From Acinetobacter silvestris (GTDB lineage: Bacteria > Pseudomonadota > Gammaproteobacteria > Pseudomonadales > Moraxellaceae), in contig NZ_NEGB01000003.1 in assembly GCF_002135235.1 (NCBI RefSeq), forward strand, positions 124,001-188,000: a stretch of 64,000 nucleotides of DNA, in the 5' to 3' direction. The notes below the pieces were generated by a model. The model was not told the origin of the DNA, searched no databases, and saw only the letters and a program-made list of their open reading frames with translations. Below, piece by piece: positions 44,772-53,171 of this stretch (the stretch's first letter is position 1; each line of letters begins with the position of its first letter). Position numbers and translations under genes: made by a program.

Positions 44772-45590
44772 TTAGCAATCAATTTGTTCAGAGAAGTTGC
44801 CAGTATTTTCAGGAGCAGGTGGCGTACCTGAATTTGGTTCTCCACCTAATTTGGTCACTAATTCATTGAAGGACTTTTCTAAATTAGAGTGTTTGGTTTG
44901 AAGGTCGGAATAACTGGTTTTTAGGTTTTTCAGTTCTGTTGTGTTTTCACCAAAAGTTTTTGCAATCGCTTCAAGTGAGTCAGCCACATCTTTGAACTGG
45001 CCATTGTTTTTGTGTTTCTGTTGTTCTTGTTGGGGTTTCAGCCAGTCCAAAACTTGAGAAAATAGGCTTGTAGTGTCTTCTTCAAACTCAAGTTCAGCTT
45101 CAGAAGCAGCAGTGAATAAATTATCTTTGTGCAGTTTTTTTGAAGTGAATGGATTGGCATCTGGGTTCTTTGATGCAAATTCCATAATCTGGGTACCCAA
45201 TGAAGCAGGGGTGTCGGTAAATGCGATACCAATTAAATAGGCTTCATTGCTGTCTGCAAAACTTGGATTAACTTCAATGGAGTTAAAGAGTTTTTGCTTT
45301 TTGCTATGCAGTTCAATCAGATTATCGAACGCTTCAAGTTGTGCGTATAAACACCATTTTTTTTGACCTGCAACTTCATCTTCTTGCGCTTTTAGTGCAA
45401 TGACTTTTGCATAATTGCCAAACTCTGAACTTGGTGTAAAACCGCGAATATGCTCAATATTGCCTAATGCTGTATAGGTATTCTGATTATAGTTTTTAGC
45501 CATTTGCTGAATCCAAGATGCTTCAATGATGCGACCATCAGTGGTTGCACCTGCAACAGCGACTCGGAAGAATTTGGATTTCTTACTCAT
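44772..45590 (-). CDS. O: Capsid scaffold/protease O
   Basis: 272 aa: MSKKSKFFRVAVAGATTDGR, IIEASWIQQMAKNYNQNTYT, GNIEHIRG. The N-terminal half is the protease and the C-terminal coiled part (about 190-245) the scaffold. Confidence 0.94.
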   Translation of the reverse strand: MSKKSKFFRVAVAGATTDGRIIEASWIQQMAKNYNQNTYTALGNIEHIRGFTPSSEFGNYAKVIALKAQEDEVAGQKKWCLYAQLEAFDNLIELHSKKQKLFNSIEVNPSFADSNEAYLIGIAFTDTPASLGTQIMEFASKNPDANPFTSKKLHKDNLFTAASEAELEFEEDTTSLFSQVLDWLKPQQEQQKHKNNGQFKDVADSLEAIAKTFGENTTELKNLKTSYSDLQTKHSNLEKSFNELVTKLGGEPNSGTPPAPENTGNFSEQIDC

Positions 45591-45677
45591 GAGGTGGGAA
45601 TCCTGCTATGTATATTTAAATCTAATTAAAGTAGTTAGCAGAATCGGAATATCGGGCAAAACATTCAATCAAATAGG

Positions 45678-45701
45678 ATTGTGTAAAGGGCGTTTCACAA
45701 T
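45678..45701. promoter_or_regulatory. Late activator dyad between O and P
   Basis: ATTGTGTAAAG-GGC-GTTTCACAAT on the plus strand lies between the divergent O and P genes. Similar 24-bp dyads occur at 39679 and 34696. In P2 the O and P promoters are both Ogr-dependent. Confidence 0.7.
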
Positions 45702-45745
45702 ATGGGTTCAATGAATAAATGTTGTGACATTGGCTTAATGAGCCA

Positions 45746-47533
45746 ATGGATAATGCACTTAACACCCCGACCAATTTAACGTTTGACAACCGTCTCTTAG
45801 CCAAATTTTTATATTGGATGGGATGGCGAATCAGCTCGATTGCAGAATTCTTAAAAGAAAACGATAAAAATGTTCATGCTTGGAAAGCACGTGATGAATG
45901 GGACAAAGATGTACCAGCAGGAAGAGTGGCACAGGCACTAGAAGCCCAACTGGTCAAACTGATTATTCTTGAGAAAAAAACACCAGGTGATTTTAAAGAA
46001 ATTGATCTACTTATGCGTCAACTTGAACGCATAGCGAGAATTGATAAATTTTCAGATGGTGGTAATGAAGCTGATCTAAATCCGAAACTTAAAAATAGAA
46101 ATACCGGTACTCGAAAACCAACAGCAAAAAATGTGCTGACTGAAGAACAGATTGAAAAACTGCTCGAGGACTTTGATCATGATTTATTTGATTATCAAAA
46201 AGTATGGTACCGCGCACGTGAACAACGTAACCGCGCATTATTGAAATCTCGGCAGATTGGTGCGACCTTCTATTTTGCCCGTGAAGCACTCATTAAAGCG
46301 GTGACAACAGGTCGTAATCAGATTTTCTTATCTGCTTCAAAAGCGCAGGCGCACGGTTTTAAAACCTACATTAAAAACTTTGTAATGCAGTCAATTGAGG
46401 TCGATTTACAAGGCGATCCAATTACCATCACCTTGCCAGATAATCAGATAGTACAATTGATATTCTTAGGTACCAATGCCAAAACAGCACAGTCCTATCA
46501 TGGCGATTTATACTTTGATGAATTTTTTTGGGTACATGGTTTTGCAACATTAAAGAAAGTCGCATCTGCCATGGCTGCACAAAAACAATATAAGAAAACC
46601 TACTTTTCCACGCCATCCAGTAAAACTCATGAAGCCTATAAATTTTGGACAGGTGAGGCTTTTAATAAAGGGCGTTCCAAAGAGAATCGAATTGAAGTTG
46701 ATACTACGCATGACACCCTAAAAAATGGGGCATTGTGTGGTGACAAGATGTGGCGGCATATCGTCAATATTTATGATGCGGAACGACAGGGTTGTGACTT
46801 ATTTGATGTTGAAGAACTGATTGCTGAAAACAGTGGTGATGAATTCGCAAATTTATATATGTGTGAGTTTGTAGATGATGGTCACAGTGTTTTTCCGCTC
46901 AGCATTATTCAGCCCTGTATGGTGGATTCATGGGAAGTCTGGGCAGATGACTTTAAGCCATTGGCGAATCGTCCATTTGGCAATAAACCCGTCTGGGTGG
47001 GCTATGACCCTGCCGAAAATGGAGACAGTGCAGGGTTAGTGGTGGTTGCACCACCAGATGCAGATCATCCATATTTTCGGCTACTTGAACATCATCAATT
47101 CAAAGGCATGGACTTTGCCAGCCAAGCCCAATTCATTAAGAAAATTACGCAAAAATACCGTGTCACTTATATCGGATTGGATAAATCGGGTATGGGGACA
47201 GGGGTTGCTCAATTGGTGCAAGACTTCTATCCAAATTTAACGACTTTTAACTATAGCGTCGATGTCAAAACCCAATTGGTGATGAAGGGCATGGACGTGA
47301 TTAATAAAGGTAGATTCCAATTTGATGCGGGTGCAACTGAAGTTGCTCAGTCGCTTATGGCCATTAAAAAAACTTTAACTGCATCGCAACGGCAAATGAC
47401 CTTTGAGGCTTCACGTGCAGAAGCCATTGGTCATGCTGACCTTGCATTCTCTCTCTTTCACGCATTCTTCAACGAGCCTTTAACGCTTGATGACAACTCA
47501 AAATCTAAGAAATCCTCTATGGAGATTTACTAA
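45746..47533 (+). CDS. P: Terminase large subunit P
   Basis: 595 aa. KFLYWMGWRISSIAEFLKEN, the Walker region LLKSRQIGATFYFAREAL, the acidic box LYFDEFFWVHGF and the nuclease part WVGYDPAENGDSAGLVVVAP are the P2 gpP signature. Its ATG lies in the 3' arm of a perfect 8-bp hairpin (45728-45748). Confidence 0.95.
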   Translation: MDNALNTPTNLTFDNRLLAKFLYWMGWRISSIAEFLKENDKNVHAWKARDEWDKDVPAGRVAQALEAQLVKLIILEKKTPGDFKEIDLLMRQLERIARIDKFSDGGNEADLNPKLKNRNTGTRKPTAKNVLTEEQIEKLLEDFDHDLFDYQKVWYRAREQRNRALLKSRQIGATFYFAREALIKAVTTGRNQIFLSASKAQAHGFKTYIKNFVMQSIEVDLQGDPITITLPDNQIVQLIFLGTNAKTAQSYHGDLYFDEFFWVHGFATLKKVASAMAAQKQYKKTYFSTPSSKTHEAYKFWTGEAFNKGRSKENRIEVDTTHDTLKNGALCGDKMWRHIVNIYDAERQGCDLFDVEELIAENSGDEFANLYMCEFVDDGHSVFPLSIIQPCMVDSWEVWADDFKPLANRPFGNKPVWVGYDPAENGDSAGLVVVAPPDADHPYFRLLEHHQFKGMDFASQAQFIKKITQKYRVTYIGLDKSGMGTGVAQLVQDFYPNLTTFNYSVDVKTQLVMKGMDVINKGRFQFDAGATEVAQSLMAIKKTLTASQRQMTFEASRAEAIGHADLAFSLFHAFFNEPLTLDDNSKSKKSSMEIY

Positions 47534-48523
47534 ATGTCGGACACCAACAATAAAATTCAAGCCTTTTCATTTGGTGACGCTGAACCAGTACTGAATAAAA
47601 ATGACTTTTCACAGTTTTATGAAACATGGTTGTGTGGAAATTATTACGAGCCGCATATCAGCATGAATGGTTTGGCAAAATCTTTTAAGTCTATGCCTTA
47701 TTTGTCTACGGCTATTTTCTTTAAAAAGAATCAATTGGTGTCATCATTTAAACCGACAAAATTAATGAGTGCAGCAGACTTTGAACGGATTGTTTTAGAT
47801 AAACTGGTTTTTGGGAATGCCTATGCGCAGCGGATCGACAACCGACTGAATGAACCACATCACTACAAGGGTTTAATGGCCAAATATACGCGACGCATGA
47901 AAGACCCAAAAGAATTTCTGATGTTAATGAATGGCTATGATGAATTTGTTTTTGCATCGGGTACAGTTTGCCATATTAAGTCAGTCGATTTAGACCAAGA
48001 AATTTATGGTACGCCTGAGTATATTTCTGCACTGCAATCTGCTTTTTTAAATGAGTCAGCGACGTTGTTCCGTCGTAAGTATTACAACAATGGTTCACAT
48101 GCTGGCTTTATTTTATATATGACCGATTCAAAAATTGATGATGACGATGTTGAAGGCATTAAACAGGCGATGAAAGACTCACGTGGTCCGGGGAATTTCC
48201 GTAATCTATTTTTACATGCACCAGGGGGGAATAAAGATGGTTTACAGCTTATTCCCATTAGTGAATTGGCTGCTAAGGATGAATTCTTAAATATTAAAAA
48301 TGTGACCCGTGATGATGTACTTGCTTCACAACGGACGCCACCGCAATTGCTTGGTATTATTCCGTCCAATGCAGGTGGTTTTGGTTCTATTAAAGAAGCA
48401 AGAGAGTCTTACTGGTACAGTGAAATTGTGCCTGAGCAAAACCAAATTGCCCATGCAATAAATGAATGGGCAGGGCATGAAATAATTGGGTTCAAGTCTT
48501 TTGGAGAGGTAAATCCAATATGA
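47534..48523 (+). CDS. Q: Portal protein Q
   Basis: 329 aa: YYEPHISMNGLAKSFKSMPY, FGNAYAQRIDNRLN, KYYNNGSHAGFILYMTDSKI, QRTPPQLLGIIPSNAGGFGS match gpQ. It begins at the base after the P stop. Confidence 0.95.
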   Translation: MSDTNNKIQAFSFGDAEPVLNKNDFSQFYETWLCGNYYEPHISMNGLAKSFKSMPYLSTAIFFKKNQLVSSFKPTKLMSAADFERIVLDKLVFGNAYAQRIDNRLNEPHHYKGLMAKYTRRMKDPKEFLMLMNGYDEFVFASGTVCHIKSVDLDQEIYGTPEYISALQSAFLNESATLFRRKYYNNGSHAGFILYMTDSKIDDDDVEGIKQAMKDSRGPGNFRNLFLHAPGGNKDGLQLIPISELAAKDEFLNIKNVTRDDVLASQRTPPQLLGIIPSNAGGFGSIKEARESYWYSEIVPEQNQIAHAINEWAGHEIIGFKSFGEVNPI

Positions 48524-48534
48524 TTTTGAAAGTA

Positions 48535-49209
48535 TTAAAGCATCTTTCGCGTATTGTCTTCTAAATGTGAAATCAGATTAGTGCTGAGGCTGATAATTTT
48601 ATCAATAGATTTTTGATCTAAATGAATAATATGGTTGTTTTTCATTTTATAAATTTTTTTAATATCATTGTTAAATAAAATATCTTTTTGAGTATTGTGA
48701 GTTGAATAAGGTAGAAGTTTTTTATTATTATTTACTAGATTTTTTTCAAGACTAAGAATTGTATCATCTAGTATATTCTCTTGATATTCTAACTCTAAAG
48801 CATCAGATTTTTCTTTTGCATCGTTGGAAAAATACTTTTTTGTGCAAAAGAAAATAAAATAATTGAGTGGTCCACCATAAGGAAATGCATATAAATATTC
48901 ACTTAAATAGTTTAGATGAGAATTGATTTTAGCTTTCAACACAATTAATTCAGTTAATGTTTTATCATCAACAATATCGCCAGCTTTTAAGTTATTTAAT
49001 TTAAAAATAAATTCAATTAAAAAATCATTAATTTTTACGATTTCATCGGAAACTGCTTTCAAAGAACGTTGTTGTGCTTGATTGTGGACTCTTTGGATAA
49101 ATACATATACTGGTATAATAACCAGAATTTTTAAAAAATTAATCGAAAGTATAAAATTAAAAAAGCCAATAATAATATTGGCTATAAAATTAATAAATTC
49201 ACAGATCAA
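48535..49209 (-). CDS. Membrane protein of the ATPase-STAS operon (putative effector)
   Basis: 224 aa. Two N-terminal hydrophobic segments (CEFINFIANIIIGFFNFILS; INFLKILVIIPVYVFIQRV), then a long charged helical cytosolic region. I do not recognise a family. It overlaps the STAS-like gene by 4 bp, so it is its translation partner. Converges on Q with only 11 bp between. Confidence 0.6.
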   Translation of the reverse strand: MICEFINFIANIIIGFFNFILSINFLKILVIIPVYVFIQRVHNQAQQRSLKAVSDEIVKINDFLIEFIFKLNNLKAGDIVDDKTLTELIVLKAKINSHLNYLSEYLYAFPYGGPLNYFIFFCTKKYFSNDAKEKSDALELEYQENILDDTILSLEKNLVNNNKKLLPYSTHNTQKDILFNNDIKKIYKMKNNHIIHLDQKSIDKIISLSTNLISHLEDNTRKML

Positions 49210-49547
49210 AATTCAGCTTCATTTATATAAGTTTCAATACGATCTTTAATAATCGGACGTCTTGGGCTTTTTATAACCAAAACGTTTTGAAGAAAATCTT
49301 TTGAAAATTTACCATTACGTACTAGCCCTCCAAATGCCTCTTCAAGAAAAGATGACCCAGCCATGGTTACACCTGTAAAATCTATAATTAAATGACTTCC
49401 AGATGAGGACTTAATCGCTTGAAGTTTTGGGGTAAGAAATTTTTCGCGGAAAGTTTCACCCGTGTATTCGCCATCTGCGGAAAAACGACCAGCAGGGCGG
49501 GGATAAAAATCCGTAGCGATGTTTATAATCATGTCACTCATATCCAT
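49206..49547 (-). CDS. STAS-like (DUF4325) protein
   Basis: 113 aa: YPRPAGRFSADGEYTGETFR, then LIIDFTGVTMAGSSFLEEAF GGLVR (two pieces) is the STAS-like DUF4325 pattern, with a serine pair in GSS where anti-anti-sigma proteins are phosphorylated. It overlaps the ATPase gene by 14 bp. In other systems DUF4325 proteins are often paired with GHKL ATPases, suggesting a partner switch. Confidence 0.75.
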   Translation of the reverse strand: MDMSDMIINIATDFYPRPAGRFSADGEYTGETFREKFLTPKLQAIKSSSGSHLIIDFTGVTMAGSSFLEEAFGGLVRNGKFSKDFLQNVLVIKSPRRPIIKDRIETYINEAEF

Positions 49548-50580
49548 CTCCTACTTCATTCGAACTAAGGTTCTGTGTGGTCAAAGGAGAGTTTAAGGGC
49601 AGTTTCCAAAAAATTATTGTACCATCTATTTCATCTTTGTAATTGATCAATTTTTTAAAATCTTGACCATTACTCATCCATATTCCTTTCTTACTATAAA
49701 CGATTAATTTCGAATTTTGGACAGTTTTACAAACCTCCAACATATCACCAAAACCTTTTCCACGATGTTTTTCTTTTGTACTCGTTCTCCTAAACTCACT
49801 TGCAATATCAATAAGTTCAGCATCATTCATACCTAAGAAATTAGAAAAATCGAATAAGTTACTTAAACGATTTTTCATGTGATCATCTAGTCGATCTGGG
49901 ACTGTTACAGGAATACTTTTACCTAAATCAGTTATCACTAAAGATAAGGATTCCTTTGTAACTTTCAAGGAAATTTTCCAACCTAAATACCGTTGATGTT
50001 TTTCATATGCATGATTTAAAACATTACTTACAGCTTCTGAAATTGCATCATTAACGATTAGGAAGGTTTCATCATCTAAATTTTTTTCTAAAATAGATTC
50101 GATTCTTGTGTAGTCGTTTCCAAACGTTAAATCTGTACCATTAAACGTATGCCAATTCATCATATCATGTGTCGAATGGCAAGGAGCTAACCCTAATTTG
50201 CTGTGCAAATCTAATTTCGTCATCATTGCTCTAACTATATTACTTTTATTAGAGGCTCGACTTCGTATGTTAACTTTTTGGTACTGTTCTAAATTATGAG
50301 CAAAAAAGATAGTAGCTGGTGCGTAAAGTGTATCAACTTTATTAAAATCTAAATATAAATTATAGTCAGAACTTGGGTTTTGTTTGCTTCTAATTAACTT
50401 GATTGTTCTTAAGAGAGTACTACGGCTTTGCTTATCTTGAAAGCTTAATACAGCGGGAAAAACAATGCTTATATTTGCGTTAAAAGTATCAGATTTATTA
50501 TATTCTCTGGCCTTACAAATTAACTCTCTACGGATTGCAATTTTCTGTTTTAAAAACCATTTCTTATCTAATTTTTTCAT
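49534..50580 (-). CDS. GHKL (HATPase_c) ATP-binding protein
   Basis: 348 aa. The C-terminal GHKL fold has the N box NDAISEAVSNVLNHAYEK, G1 VITDLGKSIPVTVPD and G2 KHRGKGFGDMLEVCKTVQ. The N-terminal half (about 50-150, YNLYLDFNKVDTLYAPATIF) resembles a STAS-like domain. No histidine-kinase DHp or membrane domain, so it is like SpoIIAB-type ATPases. First gene of the operon; its promoter resembles that of the moron at 51943. Confidence 0.78.
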   Translation of the reverse strand: MKKLDKKWFLKQKIAIRRELICKAREYNKSDTFNANISIVFPAVLSFQDKQSRSTLLRTIKLIRSKQNPSSDYNLYLDFNKVDTLYAPATIFFAHNLEQYQKVNIRSRASNKSNIVRAMMTKLDLHSKLGLAPCHSTHDMMNWHTFNGTDLTFGNDYTRIESILEKNLDDETFLIVNDAISEAVSNVLNHAYEKHQRYLGWKISLKVTKESLSLVITDLGKSIPVTVPDRLDDHMKNRLSNLFDFSNFLGMNDAELIDIASEFRRTSTKEKHRGKGFGDMLEVCKTVQNSKLIVYSKKGIWMSNGQDFKKLINYKDEIDGTIIFWKLPLNSPLTTQNLSSNEVGDGYE

Positions 50581-50627
50581 AAAATCTCAAAATATAAATA
50601 TATTGGTATTAAAGTTTTATTGACTGC

Positions 50628-50646
50628 ATATAGTATCTAAAACATT
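50628..50646 (-). promoter_or_regulatory. Promoter of ATPase-STAS operon with half operator
   Basis: On the minus strand TTTTAGATACTATATGC AGTCAATA, in two pieces, resembles CTTAGATACTATGCGC GGGTCAATA at 51979. TACTAT is the likely -10, and one operator arm (GTATCT on plus, 50633-50638) is kept. The 175-bp gap 50581-50755 holds no gene. Confidence 0.5.
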
Positions 50647-50755
50647 CTCTAAAAACTACCTTTAAATGGCAGGCGAAATGAATTTTCTACGTCCACTTTA
50701 CTAAAAATAGGGATGTATAAAATTCATTGAGTAATTATCTTAATTACTATTTAGA

Positions 50756-51943
50756 TTACTTAATTTTAAGTGCTTTAATAATTTCAGCCGAAGATTTTGC
50801 CACATCAGAAGAAGTTTTAAGCTGTTCAGTTACGATATTTCCTATCTCATTTAATGTTGAATTATCATTATTATTTCCAAAATATTTAGGTATAAGTTCC
50901 TTACGTATACTTTTTATGTCTGCATCTTCGAAATCAAATATATAAGTTGGAAGTGCATCTAGTTCTAAGCGTGTACGTTCAGCTTGATCTTTCTTTTTTT
51001 GGTAATGTACAGCTTGTTTAATAAAAAAAGTGATAAGTGTTATAAAAATAAAAATGCTAGTGATTTTTAATGCCCAATAATCATAGTTATCTATACTGTA
51101 ATTGGTTTTTAAATATGATTTTTGTTCTATGATGAATAAGGAAAACTTCATTATTCCTGCAATTGTAATAATTCCTAAACCAGAATATATATAAAATGCC
51201 ATAGAATACTGCCTTTCAGCTTGTAGATAAACATGGCTTGTCTTAGAATTTTTGAGCACCTCATTTAATCTCCTGAATTTTTTTATTTCAGTATTCATCT
51301 CTTTGTTTATATCACTATAGAATTGTTTCATTCCCCTTTCATAGTTATCACGAATTGATTCGTAATTGGTTAATAATTTAGATATTTCTATGTAGTGATG
51401 GGCTAGATCATTTTTAGTAATAAGGTCGTAGTCAACTCCATCTAATGTTTTTTTTATTGTTTCTAATAAGTAAAATTCATTTAAAGTTAGTTTTTCTACA
51501 CTGTTTTTAAGGCTACTTATTGTAATAAAAGGATTATAATTCTCTAAAAGAAAATTGGGCTTTTTATCAAAATGAATATTAATACTTTTTTTTAATTGAT
51601 CCATCTCATTTATTTTGTCTGAGTTATTATTTTTACTGAAATTTTCATTGTAAAATTTTCCATTTTGATCCTTATCATTAAATAAATTTTTATAAATAAT
51701 TGTTTTTATTTTATCGATTATTTTATTTAATTGGCTTGGAATTGTTTTTTTGAAACTTCTTGCTTTCTTTATGAAAAATGAATTTAAAAAAATTATATCT
51801 ATTAAAAAAAATATATTAATAATTGATAATACTAAAGCCCAACCACTCATATCTAACCATTCAAGTCTTGGAAAAATAGAAAACAATTTGCCGCTGATTA
51901 AAAAAAATACAATAACTAACCCAAATAAAATATAATTAACCAT
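50756..51943 (-). CDS. Accessory membrane protein with KYFG C-terminus (right moron)
   Basis: 395 aa. Two N-terminal membrane helices (ILFGLVIVFFLISGKLF; LVLSIINIFFLIDIIFLNSF), a helical cytosolic middle, two further helices (YIYSGLGIITIAGIMKFSLF; ITSIFIFITLITFFI), and a tail with ELDALPTYIFDFEDADIKSI, then LIPKYFGNN. The last part aligns with the left moron (24866). Very low GC. Function unknown. Confidence 0.6.
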   Translation of the reverse strand: MVNYILFGLVIVFFLISGKLFSIFPRLEWLDMSGWALVLSIINIFFLIDIIFLNSFFIKKARSFKKTIPSQLNKIIDKIKTIIYKNLFNDKDQNGKFYNENFSKNNNSDKINEMDQLKKSINIHFDKKPNFLLENYNPFITISSLKNSVEKLTLNEFYLLETIKKTLDGVDYDLITKNDLAHHYIEISKLLTNYESIRDNYERGMKQFYSDINKEMNTEIKKFRRLNEVLKNSKTSHVYLQAERQYSMAFYIYSGLGIITIAGIMKFSLFIIEQKSYLKTNYSIDNYDYWALKITSIFIFITLITFFIKQAVHYQKKKDQAERTRLELDALPTYIFDFEDADIKSIRKELIPKYFGNNNDNSTLNEIGNIVTEQLKTSSDVAKSSAEIIKALKIK

Positions 51944-51949
51944 TTTCGA

Positions 51950-52006
51950 AATTTTTATAAAGTATTGACCCGCGCATAGTATCTAAGTTACTCTAATTTC
52001 GCCACC
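51950..52006 (-). promoter_or_regulatory. Right moron promoter with repressor-like operator
   Basis: GTATCTAAGTTAC (51979-51991) overlaps the minus-strand -10 TACTAT (51976-51981). The region is an inverted copy, about 55 bp long, of 24786-24840. Confidence 0.6.
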
Positions 52007-52047
52007 CTACATTGGTGGACGAGTTTGGTCGCTCGGTTACTTAAGGC

Positions 52048-52084
52048 AGATATAAACCGCTGCTTTAGCGGTATTTTTATATCT
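52048..52084 (+). terminator. Long hairpin upstream of right C4-like RNA
   Basis: AGATATAAACCGCT pairs with AGCGGT...TTATATCT (bulge ATTT) around GCTTT. It resembles a terminator or attenuator. Confidence 0.5.
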
Positions 52085-52097
52085 GGAAACTCCTGTA

Positions 52098-52214
52098 ATC
52101 TACGTTATGGTAGATCGGATGGGGAGGCGTAAGCCTGCCGTTTTCCTTTTGTAGCGGTCGACCAACCCTATTCGGTCTGCCACCCTCAAGTTTGGTCGCT
52201 TGAAGGTGGCGAAG
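52098..52214 (+). ncRNA. C4-like antisense RNA, right copy
   Basis: In order: hairpin ATCTAC/GTAGAT, GAGGC-GTAA-GCCT hairpin, anti-SD TTTTCCTTTTGTA (52141-52153), TAGCGGT, conserved block CCCTATTCGGTCTG (52166-52179) and the stem GCCACCCTCAAG/CTTGAAGGTGGC. The anti-SD is perfectly complementary to TACAAAAGGAAAA (52215-52227), the ribosome site of the next ORF. Twelve of 14 block bases match the left copy, while the pairing arms differ and covary. Confidence 0.72.
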
Positions 52215-52233
52215 TACAAAAGGAAAAATCATA

Positions 52234-52365
52234 ATGAATAAATCTATTCAAGTACAACTTCGCCTAGACTCTCTATGTTTAAAGCGTTTAACTTCATCAG
52301 ACTTTGCTCAAAAACAAAATCTTAAAACTCGCATTATCCGTTGGATGAAAGGCGGTGCAAAATGA
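52234..52365 (+). CDS. Small coupled ORF upstream of right rha (icd position)
   Basis: 43 aa: MNKSIQVQLRLDSLCLKRLT, SSDFAQKQNLKTRIIRWMKG GAK. Its ribosome site AAAAGGAAAA is the target of the C4-like anti-SD. Its stop overlaps the rha start (ATGA). Not similar to the left 66-aa protein. Confidence 0.55.
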   Translation: MNKSIQVQLRLDSLCLKRLTSSDFAQKQNLKTRIIRWMKGGAK

Positions 52366-53171
52366 ATGCACTCGACCTCAGCCAAGCTGTCTTTATTCAA
52401 AATCAACAAATCAAAACCGATAGTAAAATTGTAGCTGATGTTTTTAATAAACGTCATGAACAAGTTTTAAGAAAAATTGAGTCTTTAGATTGTCCAAATG
52501 AGTTTAGCCAACACAATTTTATGTTGGCGAATTACATAGACGAACAGGGGAAACCTCGACCTATGTACGAAATGACCAAAGACGGTTGGATGTTCTTGGT
52601 CATGGGCTTCACTGGAGAGAAAGCCGCGCAAATCAAAATTGCATTTATCAACGCATTTAATGCCATGGCAACACTCCTGCAAAACCAACAAATCACACAA
52701 CAGCAGGGCATTGCCGTAGGTTCAAAGGTTCGCCTAAATTCAGGCAGTCCAGAACTCACCATCAATCGACTAATCTCTAATGCAGAAGGACTACTCGAAA
52801 GCGTAGAAGTAACATGGTTTAGCAACCGACTGCATAAATCTACACTCTCAATTCATGCAGTGGTTTCAGCACCTGCATTGCAAAACAATGAGCTACAACA
52901 GTTTTGGCAATCTATTTATGAATACGGTTTAGACAAACTCAATCACAGCAAATACAGTCACTTAATTGCAATCAATTTGGTGCATATCAGTAAAGTTATT
53001 CCGAGCTTTGAAAAGAATCATGAGCTGACAAATCTTTTGAAGAATAGTGCAGTACCATATCCAAAATTTATAAAGTGCGGGCAGGTGTGGAGTGGCCTTG
53101 AAACCAAAAATGTTAAATGTTGGGTGTTTGAAAACAATAGCCAAGCATTGCTTACAACGTCGGGAGCATGA
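52362..53171 (+). CDS. Rha-family phage regulator/antirepressor (right copy)
   Basis: 269 aa from ATG 52362; the TTG at 52341 lies inside the preceding ORF. The pRha domain has KIVADVFNKRHEQVLRKIES and YEMTKDGWMFLVMGFTGEKA; KVRLNSGSPELTINRLISNA begins the middle domain shared with the left copy. The C-terminus is GQVWSGLETKNVKCWVFEN. Translation should depend on the small ORF upstream. Confidence 0.82.
   Translation: MNALDLSQAVFIQNQQIKTDSKIVADVFNKRHEQVLRKIESLDCPNEFSQHNFMLANYIDEQGKPRPMYEMTKDGWMFLVMGFTGEKAAQIKIAFINAFNAMATLLQNQQITQQQGIAVGSKVRLNSGSPELTINRLISNAEGLLESVEVTWFSNRLHKSTLSIHAVVSAPALQNNELQQFWQSIYEYGLDKLNHSKYSHLIAINLVHISKVIPSFEKNHELTNLLKNSAVPYPKFIKCGQVWSGLETKNVKCWVFENNSQALLTTSGA

Noticed and set aside
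52048-52084. Reading the ACCGCT/AGCGGT hairpin as part of the C4 RNA
   Set aside because: The left copy has no equivalent at that place, so I list it separately as a terminator-like hairpin.
52341-52361. TTG start for the right Rha protein
   Set aside because: It lies inside the small upstream ORF; ATG 52362 gives the ATGA overlap and the usual N-terminus.
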